Below are positions 38,302 to 46,795 of a stretch of DNA of 64,000 nt, in pieces. Source of the DNA: Methanolapillus africanus (GTDB taxonomy: Archaea; Halobacteriota; Methanosarcinia; Methanosarcinales; Methanosarcinaceae); NCBI RefSeq assembly GCF_032714475.1, contig NZ_JAWDKD010000007.1:42228-106227 (forward strand). Reading direction: 5' to 3'. Every line of letters starts with the position of its first letter. Positions within the stretch are counted from its first letter, which is position 1. The notes below the pieces were generated by a model. It searched no databases. It was not told where the DNA came from and saw only the letters and a program-made list of their open reading frames with translations. Position numbers and translations under genes: made by a program.

Positions 38302-38430
38302 ATTTCTATTGGATTCTCATTCATTCTTTTCTATTGGATTCTCATCTATTATTTTCTATTGAGTTTCATCCATTCTTTTCTATTGGATTCTCATCTATTA
38401 TTTTCTATTGAGTTTCATCCATTTTCTATT
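38302..38430. repeat. Tandem repeat of about 24 bp
   Basis: Five imperfect units built on TTTTCTATTGGATTCTCAT alternating with TTTTCTATTGAGTTTCATCC. It lies between the convergent PIN and mutL genes. T-rich on the plus strand, so it may end PIN transcription. Confidence 0.75.
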
Positions 38431-38443
38431 ATTGTTTTTATTA

Positions 38444-40633
38444 TCAAGTCCGCTCAAACATTTTTTCAATTTCTTTCTTTGAAAAAACGAGAATTGACGG
38501 CCTTCCGTGCGGACATGAATAGGGATTTTCCGTCATTTTGAGCTGCGCGATCAAATTTTCCATCTGCGCCATCGTGCAGCCGGCGCCGGCTTTAATCGCT
38601 GCGCGGCAAGCCATTCTCTTGATAATATTTTCCCGGGCGCCGGACGCGTCTTTGACTTTGCCGAACGACAAAATGTCTGAAATCAACTCGGAAATAACGG
38701 ACACGTCTTCCATCCGGCCGAAAATCAGCGGCACAAAACTGATCGCATAAGAGTTGTCGCCAAACTCGGAAATGCCAAAACCGACGTCTTCCAAAAGCGG
38801 AATGTATTCTTCCATCAGAATCTTTTCCTTGAGCGACAAATGAATAACGGCCGGCGAAATCAATTCTTGAACGGATTTGTTGTCCATATTTTTGAACAAA
38901 TCGTAAAAAATACGCTCGTGAGCGGCGTGTTGATCAATGATTAAAAGTCCGCCTTCTTTCTCAACCAGGATGTAGAGGTTGGAAATTTGACCCACAATCC
39001 GAATGTTGTCCAACAAATCAATTTCGGAAGCTGATTTTTTGGATTTTGAGCCGGTACCGGTACTGCCGTCCGCTTTTGATGACGTGGCAGCGGCTTCAAT
39101 ATTTGAGGCATCTTTTTCAACGTTTTTCATCAAAAGACGTTCGGTCGCTTTGAGTCTTTTTTCCGTATCTTTAGCCGGTGCAACATACTGTTTTTCAGAT
39201 TTGGAATCTGATTTGGTACCGAATGTATTTCCGGCTGCCGGATTGGAAACAACGTATTCTGACGCCGTTTCTCTCACATAAATCGTTGAATCGGATGCGG
39301 ATCTTGTTTTTTCTTCCGGGTTTGATGAATTTCCGGTTGCGATTTCGATTTCGGGCGGCGCTGCTATCAACAAAGATGATGATTCAGACTTTGATTTTTC
39401 ATTGAAACCGGAAGACGGATTTGAATCGACCGGATCCGATTTGGATTCCGGTTTTGGTTCCGATTTTAATTCAGACTTGGATCCGGATTTCGATTCCGGC
39501 TTTTGCCCGAAGTCGGAAAACGATTTTTCAATCACTTTTTTCGTGCTCTCGGCTTTGATTTGAGGCGCCAGCTCGAAAGCTTTTAACGTTCTTTCAATCG
39601 ATTCCGAGACCAATTTCAAAAGGGCTTTTTCATTTTGGAAACGCACCTCGACTTTTCGCGGGTGAACGTTGATGTCAACGGTTTTCGGATCGACGGTGAT
39701 TCGAATCACAACCGATGGGTAGCGGTTGTTCGGGATTTTCGTATAATAACCCAAACGGACGGCTTTGATCAGTTCTTTGGATGAAATCGGACGGTCGTTG
39801 ACGATAAAATACATGTTGTCAGCGGCGGAGCGGGTGTATTCCGGTTTGGACATGTAGCCGGAAATTTGAATGCCTGTTTCGGTTTCGGTCTCAGTCTCAG
39901 TTTTGGATTCGGTTTCAGATTCCGGATCCGGCTGAAGCGGAATCATGATGCGGGCAACGTCATGACCCAAAATGTTAACGATCGCGTTGAACAAATCGGC
40001 TGATGCGCTTTTGAGAATGGTCCGGTTATTGTTGACGAGCGTGATGGTGATGCCCGTGTTGGCCAAAATCAAATCGCCGACGATGGAAACGACGTGCGAC
40101 AATTCCGTGGCGTCGCTTTTGAGATATTTGAGCCGGGCGGGCGTGTTGTAAAAAATGTCGGCGGCGCAAACAGTTGTTCCGGCCGGCGCGCCAATGTCCG
40201 AAATTTCCGGATCTTTTCCTTCTTCCAAATAAATGCGGGTTCCGACCGCATCGGCTTTTCTTTTCGTGACGAGTTCAAATTTGGAAATCGCGCTGATCGA
40301 CGACAGCGCTTCGCCGCGGAATCCGAGCGTGAGAATGCTTTCCAAATCGGACGCGTCTTTGAGTTTGCTGGTCGCGTGTTTCGTGTACGACAAAACAGCG
40401 TCAGCTCTGGACATACCTTTGCCGTCGTCGCGAACCAAAATCATCTTTTTGCCGCTGTCTTTCAGTTCGATGTAAATGTTTTTGGCGCCGGCGTCAATCG
40501 CGTTGTCAACCAATTCTTTGACGACGGAGGCCGGTTTTTCAATGACCTCTCCGGCTGCGATTTTGTTGATGGTGTCCTTGTCCAAAACGCGAATGACGGA
40601 ATCGGATTCTGCGGACGGATTTGTCGAACTCAT
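38444..40633 (-). CDS. mutL: DNA mismatch repair protein MutL
   Basis: A 729-residue MutL. The N-terminal GHKL ATPase shows EVIEKPASVVKELVDNAIDAG near residues 28-48, DDGKGM near 74 and LGFRGEALSSI near 106. The C-terminal endonuclease domain holds DQHAAHERIFYD near 563 (the usual final Glu is Asp), ACRAAIKAG near 680 and CPHGRP near 710, so nicking activity is plausible. The linker (about 360-530) is a Ser/Lys/Glu low-complexity stretch with repeated SKSE/KSEPK units, and a short Glu-Thr run lies near 245. MutL is found in mesophilic archaea with bacterial-type MutS; no mutS lies in this window. Confidence 0.95.
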   Translation of the reverse strand: MSSTNPSAESDSVIRVLDKDTINKIAAGEVIEKPASVVKELVDNAIDAGAKNIYIELKDSGKKMILVRDDGKGMSRADAVLSYTKHATSKLKDASDLESILTLGFRGEALSSISAISKFELVTKRKADAVGTRIYLEEGKDPEISDIGAPAGTTVCAADIFYNTPARLKYLKSDATELSHVVSIVGDLILANTGITITLVNNNRTILKSASADLFNAIVNILGHDVARIMIPLQPDPESETESKTETETETETGIQISGYMSKPEYTRSAADNMYFIVNDRPISSKELIKAVRLGYYTKIPNNRYPSVVIRITVDPKTVDINVHPRKVEVRFQNEKALLKLVSESIERTLKAFELAPQIKAESTKKVIEKSFSDFGQKPESKSGSKSELKSEPKPESKSDPVDSNPSSGFNEKSKSESSSLLIAAPPEIEIATGNSSNPEEKTRSASDSTIYVRETASEYVVSNPAAGNTFGTKSDSKSEKQYVAPAKDTEKRLKATERLLMKNVEKDASNIEAAATSSKADGSTGTGSKSKKSASEIDLLDNIRIVGQISNLYILVEKEGGLLIIDQHAAHERIFYDLFKNMDNKSVQELISPAVIHLSLKEKILMEEYIPLLEDVGFGISEFGDNSYAISFVPLIFGRMEDVSVISELISDILSFGKVKDASGARENIIKRMACRAAIKAGAGCTMAQMENLIAQLKMTENPYSCPHGRPSILVFSKKEIEKMFERT

Positions 40634-40681
40634 TCTTTTGCCTGCTTGAGCTGGTATGAATTAAAATAAAGTGAAAATGGA

Positions 40682-40747
40682 ATGAACAATAACGAAATAG
40701 ATGAACAATAACGAAATAGATGAACAATAACGAAATAGATGAATAAT
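40682..40747. repeat. 19-bp tandem repeat upstream of mutL
   Basis: Three exact copies of ATGAACAATAACGAAATAG at 40682-40738 and a partial, altered fourth. It lies 49 bp upstream of the mutL start, so copy number could change spacing in the promoter or leader. Confidence 0.85.
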
Positions 40748-40795
40748 AAATAATAAATAAATGAATAGAATTGAATAAATTTAACCTGATTTGAT

Positions 40796-41452
40796 TTATA
40801 TTTTTACATTTTGATGAACCAAAAGGGAATCAAAATATTCTTTGGACAAAAATTCATGAATGGAAGACAGGATAATTTCTCCTTTTCCGGCCGGAATCGA
40901 CAGATGGATCGGCCGGTTCAGATGATCTGTTTCAATGATGGATATCTGAATTTTTGAGTTTTCCGGCGCCGGAATCTCAAAAAAACCATCGCAGAAAAAG
41001 TCATCTTGATTGATGAGACAAATTGGATCGGTTTTTTGTTCAGCTGCCGGATTTGGTTCAGCAATTGGGTTTTGTTTCGCAGTCAGGTTTTGTTCGGCAT
41101 CCGTTTGTGTTTTTGAAACCGCCGAAACCATGATGTCTTCTCTTTTGTATTTAATCGGCAAATTCAGCCACGAAAAATCAAAATCCTGAAGCGGCGAAAA
41201 GATCAAAAGTTTGCCGCCGTTTTCGGCGAAGGCGATCAATTTGTTGACGCACTTTTCCTTGAACAGTTTTGTTTTGAATCCGGAATCGGCGTATTCGGAT
41301 GAAAATCCGGCCGGAAGCAGGATCATTTTCGCTGTTCCGATGTGAGGCGCGCTGAGCGCATCCGGGATGACGATTCTGCAGCTGATTTCATATTCTTTGA
41401 ACAGATTTTCAAGTAGAATGGGCTTGTCCCAAAGAATAATCACTTCCGTCAT
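40796..41452 (-). CDS. Protein of unknown function, amidotransferase-like fold possible
   Basis: A 218-residue protein that I do not recognise. Its first half alternates strands and helices with KMILLPAGF near residue 42 and AFAENGGKLLIFSP near 75-88, which resembles the glutamine-amidotransferase-like fold (for example the GATase part near biotin-ligase-like proteins), but no catalytic Cys is evident. Residues 115-140 hold an inserted repeat (AEQNLTAKQNPIAEPNPAAEQK-like, Gln/Pro/Asn-rich). The last part contains AGKGEIILSSIHEFLS, again common in that fold. It is transcribed alone, divergent from the PUA gene. Confidence 0.7.
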   Translation of the reverse strand: MTEVIILWDKPILLENLFKEYEISCRIVIPDALSAPHIGTAKMILLPAGFSSEYADSGFKTKLFKEKCVNKLIAFAENGGKLLIFSPLQDFDFSWLNLPIKYKREDIMVSAVSKTQTDAEQNLTAKQNPIAEPNPAAEQKTDPICLINQDDFFCDGFFEIPAPENSKIQISIIETDHLNRPIHLSIPAGKGEIILSSIHEFLSKEYFDSLLVHQNVKI

Positions 41453-41506
41453 AGAATGATTTTATCTGCGAAATGAATTTAAATGTATTGACGCTTTTTA
41501 AATCTC

Positions 41507-42013
41507 ATGAATCCGACAACTTCTACAAATCCAAACATGAGACTCCGGCGCGTCCGCACGATGGCGGACTACCAATTCGGAAAAGGTGCTGGAGCCGCAC
41601 TTTTTGATGACAACGTGACGTTTTTGCTGTCCAAAACCAAAAGAATCCGGCAGGTCCGAACCGCAACAGGCGAACGGATCGCAACGATTCGCGCCAAAGA
41701 CGGATTTTTCACACTCAGCATGAAAGGCGCCGAAAGAATTCACAGCCATTTGAAAGCGCCGGCGCTCCGCGCCGTGGTTTGCGAAGACGCCGTGCCCTTT
41801 GTTTCCAAAGGAAAAACCGCTTTTGCAAAACATATTGTTTCCATTGATCCGAATGTGCGCGCCAAAGAAGAAATCTTGGTGACGGATGAAAATGACCGTC
41901 TGCTGGCAACCGGCCAGTTGGCGATGTCGCCGGATGAAGTTTTAGCCGGCAACTACGGCGTCGGCGTTTTTGTCAGAAACGGAATTGAGAAAGAGGATAA
42001 TCCGGAAGAGTAA
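41507..42013 (+). CDS. PUA-domain protein, archaeosine TGT-related
   Basis: A 168-residue protein ending in a PUA RNA-binding domain (about 85-160: LRAVVCEDAVPFVSKGKTAFAKHIVSIDPNVRAKEEILVTDENDRLLATG). The N-terminal part (MRLRRVRTMADYQFGKGAG, ATIRAKDGFFTLSMKGAERIH) matches the domain that precedes PUA in archaeal tRNA-guanine transglycosylases. In Methanosarcina-type archaea the transglycosylase is split, with this module encoded separately; the catalytic gene is not in this window. It likely binds tRNA in archaeosine formation. Confidence 0.82.
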   Translation: MNPTTSTNPNMRLRRVRTMADYQFGKGAGAALFDDNVTFLLSKTKRIRQVRTATGERIATIRAKDGFFTLSMKGAERIHSHLKAPALRAVVCEDAVPFVSKGKTAFAKHIVSIDPNVRAKEEILVTDENDRLLATGQLAMSPDEVLAGNYGVGVFVRNGIEKEDNPEE

Positions 42014-42304
42014 GTTTCTTATTTTTCCATTTTACATTTTTCATCTTATTTTTTATCTGTTTTTCATCTTATTTTTATTCTGTTTTTTGTTTTATCTTCC
42101 ATTCTATTTTTCATTCTATTTTTCATTTTCCAATCTTTCCGATTCTGTTTTTGAAGATCATTTGCTCAAAAAACCATTTGATTCATAATATTTTTACTTC
42201 TTCAATTTATAAACTTTTCGTTTTTATTATTTTCGATAGTCATATATACAGTGCAAACATTTTCTTTTTTGTAATAACAAAATTCTAACCAGGAGGCGTC
42301 ATTG

Positions 42305-42751
42305 ATGGGATCTTATACAACAAAAATTTCGAATACTTTTAAAATACCAAATATCTTTGAAAAAATCAAACAATTTCGAATTCGGACGTCTAAAATCGAA
42401 GCCGTCATGAATGAACTCGAAAAAAAGCGAATTTACAATTTGGAAGACAGCGATCTTATCAAAGAACGCTTTTTCAAACAACCGGCTGTTGCTGAAGTTT
42501 TGTCGCTCACAACAACGATTTTGGAAGAAAAATATGCTTCATCTTTATCATATAAAATAGAAATCGAATATGACTGGGATGACGAAGATATTGTGATCAT
42601 GATTCCAACGAAAGACCATAATCCGGACATAGACGACGAACTTTTTGAAATCAGTGAGCTCATGCTCAAACGATTTGGAACAATTTCAAATCATGTCTTT
42701 GTAATGAGTTACATTGCTGCTGAAGAAAGAATTGAAAATATAAATATGTGA
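42305..42751 (+). CDS. Small acidic protein paired with HEPN gene
   Basis: A 148-residue protein that I do not recognise. It has a basic N-terminal third (residues 1-40, many Lys/Arg) and an acidic C-terminal part with EIEYDWDDEDIVIMIPTKD near 80-98. The ATG at 42305 has a GGAGG ribosome-binding site 8 nt upstream; a TTG just before it is less likely. The HEPN gene starts about 20 bp later, so the two form an operon. By position it could be the antitoxin of the HEPN protein. Confidence 0.65.
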   Translation: MGSYTTKISNTFKIPNIFEKIKQFRIRTSKIEAVMNELEKKRIYNLEDSDLIKERFFKQPAVAEVLSLTTTILEEKYASSLSYKIEIEYDWDDEDIVIMIPTKDHNPDIDDELFEISELMLKRFGTISNHVFVMSYIAAEERIENINM

Positions 42752-42770
42752 ACGAAAACGAGGAATGATC

Positions 42771-43163
42771 ATGGCTTTTCCGGAAGACTTTTTGGAAATT
42801 TCAAAATGGCTGAAACAAAAAGGAAGCCAGGAAAATTGTCCTTTTTCAGAATCCGCTTACCGCTGCGCAGTCAGCCGGGCTTATTATGCTGCATTTCTTT
42901 ATGCGGAAAACTTCGCTGTGAAAAATTTCAATTACAGGACACCACAGGGAAAAAATTCACATTCATGTTTGGCAGATGTATACGAAAAATCAGAATTCCA
43001 TCTATACCGAAAAATCGGAAAAATACTTAAAAAAATGAAGCGGCTGCGAATAAAATGTGATTATAAAAGAACGCCGGTTACAAATCTAAAAAGAGAGACG
43101 GAAAATACAATTCAGGAAGCTGAGAAAATTATCACAGAATTGAAACAGCTGAAAAACAAATAA
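42771..43163 (+). CDS. HEPN-domain protein, candidate toxin
   Basis: A 130-residue HEPN-domain protein. The signature SRAYYAAFLYAENFAV lies near residues 31-46, and a second helix pair carries RLRIKCDYKRTPV near 85-97, the place where relatives have 'R..ADY'. The canonical Rx4-6H ribonuclease motif is not obvious, so it may be a non-catalytic or divergent member. I chose the ATG at 42771, 7 nt after GAGG, over 42765. It follows the small acidic gene and ends at a hairpin terminator, forming a compact two-gene cassette. Confidence 0.78.
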   Translation: MAFPEDFLEISKWLKQKGSQENCPFSESAYRCAVSRAYYAAFLYAENFAVKNFNYRTPQGKNSHSCLADVYEKSEFHLYRKIGKILKKMKRLRIKCDYKRTPVTNLKRETENTIQEAEKIITELKQLKNK

Positions 43164-43188
43164 AAATACTTAAAATTTGAAAAAGAAG

Positions 43189-43225
43189 ACAACCCGAAAG
43201 AGTCAATGGGTTGTTCAACTTTTTT
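43189..43225 (+). terminator. Terminator of the HEPN cassette
   Basis: ACAACCC and GGGTTGT pair across a 12-nt loop, followed by CAACTTTTTTG and further T-rich sequence. Confidence 0.6.
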
Positions 43226-43246
43226 GTTATTTTTTCCAATTTTTTA

Positions 43247-43297
43247 TTTTCCTTTCATTTTCCTTTCATTTTCCTTTCATTTTCCTTTCATTTTTTT
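43247..43297. repeat. 11-bp tandem repeat, T-rich
   Basis: Four copies of CCTTTCATTTT in a row, between the convergent HEPN and LRR genes. Confidence 0.8.
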
Positions 43298-43306
43298 CTT
43301 TATTTT

Positions 43307-45949
43307 TTAAGTTGAGGATTCCTCCCACGTCAAAACATATCCAACGCTTCCCGGATAATCGGTTTCGGATCCAAATGAATAACCAATGTTATACGAATAA
43401 TTTTTGCTGAAATCTTCCCACTCGATTTGATTGGATTTCGAATCATAAACACCGCCGGGGTAAATGGAATCCGGAACGATCGGATTTCCGGCCGGATCAT
43501 AAACCGCGTTTTTCAATTCAATGCCTTTTCCGGAGGAAATGGGCATCGAAAATGAAATGCCGGACCAAAATTGATTCGGATTGAAATACATTCCGTCTAC
43601 CGAATCATCGCATAAGATCACGTATTTTAAATTTTGAGTTTTCGGCCAATTGCCGCTATTGGTCTGATTTTCCGACAAAACGAGAACGGACAAATTGGAC
43701 AAATTCAGAGTGTTTATATTTGAAACGGAATTGCCGGACAAAACTAAAATGCCCAGCTGAGGCAAATTATTTAAATTATTCAAGCTACCGGCATTTGAAA
43801 TTTGATTATCGGATAAATCCATAGCGGATAAACTCGGTAAATCGCTTAAACTCAGATTTGAAACGTCGGAAATTTTGTTGCCGGACAAATAAACCGAAGT
43901 TAAATTCTTCAGACCGATGAATGAACCGGTATTTGATATTTGATTATTCGACAAATACAAGTCTCTCAGTGAAGACAAATTTTCCAAGGAATTGATGTTG
44001 GAAATTTGATTGTCCGACAAATCCAAGAGCTCCAAAGACTTTGAATGGCTTAACGGACCGACGTCGGAAATTTGATTCCCGGACAAATTCAAACGATATA
44101 TTCCTGTTGAATTTAATGAACCGAGGTTGGAAATTTGATTGCCGGATAAATTCAAATCATATATTTCTGTCAAATTTAAAGGACTTATATCAGAAATTTG
44201 ATTGTAACTTAAATCAACATGATCCAATCTTGTCAGATTTTGTAAAGGACTGAGATCGGAAACTTGGTTGCCGGATAAACTTAATGAATACATTTCTGTC
44301 AAATCACTTAAAGGACTGAGGTCGGAAATTTGATTGCGGCTTAAATCAACATGATTCAATCTTGTCAGATTTTGTAAAGGACCGAGGTCGGAAACTTGGT
44401 TGCCGGACAAATTTAATGAATACATATATTCCATTTCACTTAAGACCTGAATGTCGGAGATATTGTTATCAGAAAGGGCAATATTTGTAATGTCAAGACC
44501 TTGTAAAGCGCTGATATCAGAAATCTGATTCTCGGACAAAGAGAGCCAATACAAATTTTTCAAGCTGCTCAAAGCGGAAAAGTCAGAAATCTGATTGTTG
44601 TTTAAAGATAAACTGCCCAGTTTTTTCAGGTTGCTTAAAGCGGAAAGATCAGAAATTTGGTTATTTCCCAATCCTAAATAAACCAGTTTTTTTGATTGAT
44701 TTAATGCACTGATATCGGAAATTTGATTGTTGTCTAAAGATAAGCTGTTCAGTTTTTTCAGGTTGCTTAAAGCGGAAATGTCGGAAATTTGATTGTTGTA
44801 TAACGATAGATGATTTAATTTTTTCAAATTTCTCAGACCGGAAACATCGGAAATTTGGTTATGACTCAAAGACAAATGTTTTAATTTTGTTAAATTACCC
44901 AAACCATCCGTATTTGAAAACTGATTGCTGTTTAAATGTAAAACCTTAATACTTGATGATTTATTCAGACCCACCGCACTTGTGATTTGGTTGTCACTCA
45001 AATAAACTTCATTCAATTTCGGAAAATCAGATAAACTTTTGATATCTGAGATTTGATTCGTTTGCAAATCAAGTGTTCTTAAATTTGGAAGAACACTCAA
45101 ACCTGAAAAATCAGAAATCTGATTATTTGACAATTCCAATGTTTCCAATTTTTTTAAATTATTAAGCTGAGAAACATCGGAAATCTGATTAATCCGCAAA
45201 GATAATATTTTCAATTTCTTTAGATTATTCAGAGATGAGACGTCAGAAAGTTGATTACCGGACAGGTCCAAATATTCCAAATTTACCAAATTTTCAAGAG
45301 GGGTAACATCTGAAATTCGATTGCTGTAAATGTATAAAAACCTCAAATTTTTTAAACCACTCAAAGAAGAAATATCAGAAATTTGATTGTTTGATAAAGT
45401 CAAGTATTCTAATTTTGTTAAATTCTTTAAGGGCGAGATGTCAGAAATTTGATTTCCAAACAAGTTGAGATATTTTAATTCTGTGAAATTGTTTAAAATA
45501 CTAATATCAGAAATTCGATTGTTTTCCAAAGACAAATGTGACAAGTTTGTCAGATTTTCTAAGGTGCTTATGTCCGATATTTGACCACTGTAAAGTGACA
45601 ATTTATCCAAATTATTCAAATTGGATAAAGCCTTTAAATTAAGATCGGAATCATTTAATTCCGAATTTAAATACAAATCCAGTTCAGTTATGTTGGTTGC
45701 GTATTCAAGTCCAGATAGATCACTCACATCAGAAGCCCACAAAGATCCTCTCATATTTTGTAAATCTTGAACAGTTGGCTGATAATCTTCCGATTTCATT
45801 AATTTTTAATTGATTGCCATTCTTAAATTATCATCTTTGATCGGACTGCTGTCATCAGCAAAAACCGGAATCATGACCAAATTGAGAAATAAAAACAACA
45901 TTAAAACAATGATCAAAGAATTTCTGCCGCATTTTTTCATATTCTTCAT
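43307..45949 (-). pseudogene. Internalin-like leucine-rich-repeat surface protein, interrupted by an in-frame TAA
   Basis: The reading frame encodes a signal peptide (start near 45949, hydrophobic LIIVLMLFLFLNLVMIPVFA), then SSPIKDDNLRMAIN, a TAA stop at 45808-45806, and after two codons an 830-residue frame (43307-45799) with no other break. The residues after the stop (KSEDYQPTVQDLQN, then DLSGLEYATN) continue the usual N-cap of these proteins, in which 'AINEKL' is expected, so one GAA-to-TAA change explains the interruption. About 30 repeats of 22 residues with NQISDIS follow, then a C-terminal domain without anchor. The long frame may be translated from its own ATG without a signal peptide, or the gene is recently dead. 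TAA, not TAG, so pyrrolysine cannot rescue it. Confidence 0.85.
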
Positions 45950-46385
45950 ATTTTTCAATCCACAATAATTTAAGAAAAAATTTGTAAAAATGTTCCATAA
46001 GAATATTTCACAAAAAATTAAAGATGATGATAAAATCAATCAACCATTATAAAATATTTTTGCATTTAAAAAATAATGCTTAATAAATGCTCAAAACCCC
46101 ACCCTAAAATTTCGTCTGGAAGGGTCAGAAAAATCCGGCCGGAAAAATTGCGCGGGAAAATTAAAAACGCATTTTAGTTTTCGCGTCAATTGTTTTCGTT
46201 TTTTTAAATTTTATTAAAAAAATAAATTTTTTTCTTAAATCTATCAAAAATTTTTAATTTTTTATAAATTTTTTCAAAAACTATAAATACAAAAAATCTC
46301 ATAACACAACAACATTGAATTTCATTTTAAAATTAAAAAAATTTTTAATTTTTATTTTTTTGCGTTTAATTTTTTGAATTCTGTT

Positions 46386-46446
46386 CTTTTCAGACGAAAT
46401 CATAGGGGCTGGTCTCTTTATATACTTTCCAGGCGAAATAAAGGGG
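46386..46446 (+). promoter_or_regulatory. TATA box flanked by direct repeats
   Basis: CAGACGAAATCATAGGGG and CAGGCGAAATAAAGGGG lie on either side of TTTATATA (46417-46424), 39 bp apart. A reversed copy is at 46097-46122. This layout suits regulator sites around a promoter. Confidence 0.4.
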
Positions 46447-46464
46447 TTAATAAATCAAAGTAAA

Positions 46465-46476
46465 TTTATATAAAAG
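46465..46476 (+). promoter_or_regulatory. TATA box possibly serving the TraB-like gene
   Basis: TTTATATAAAAG about 320 bp upstream of the TraB-like ATG; the predicted leader would be about 290 nt. Confidence 0.3.
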
Positions 46477-46795
46477 GCAAATTTAAAGAAAGATATGTCA
46501 ATTGATTTTGAAGTTAAAGCAAACTATTAAAATAAGAAATCAAAATATAATTCCAAATTAAGCTCATATTTGAAATTGATTTGTTCTGATGGAGCCAATT
46601 TTTACCATTTTTGAGCAACATCAATGCGGATATTGACAGAAAACCAAATCGAATCCGCTGATGATTTAAATAAACGTGCTTTAAATAGAAGGACGGATAT
46701 TTAAGGTCAAAATCATTTATTAATACATATATAATCAAATTACATGGCGTATCGCCAATTAAACAAAGATCCATTATGACGCTTGTGACATCATT

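Larger units (their letters stand above)
45950..46795. other. Non-coding divergent gap with repeated motif
   Basis: About 850 bp, A/T-rich. It holds one reversed and two direct copies of a motif built on CAGACGAAAT followed by AGGGG (46097-46122, 46386-46408, 46425-46446), a TATA box between the two direct copies, and a second TATA box at 46465-46476. An 86-codon minus-strand frame at 46514-46774 shows no protein-like pattern. Confidence 0.5.

Noticed and set aside
38302..38430. 24-bp tandem repeat as CRISPR
   Set aside because: Units are directly adjacent with no spacers, and no cas genes are in the window.
43307..45799. Repetitive DNA that could look like a CRISPR array
   Set aside because: The repeats are 66-bp codon repeats of an LRR protein in one open frame, without unique spacers.
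45806..45808. Pyrrolysine readthrough in the LRR gene
   Set aside because: The interrupting codon is TAA, not TAG.
46514..46774. 86-codon minus-strand frame
   Set aside because: Considered as a transposase remnant, but no motif supports it and composition is that of AT-rich non-coding DNA.
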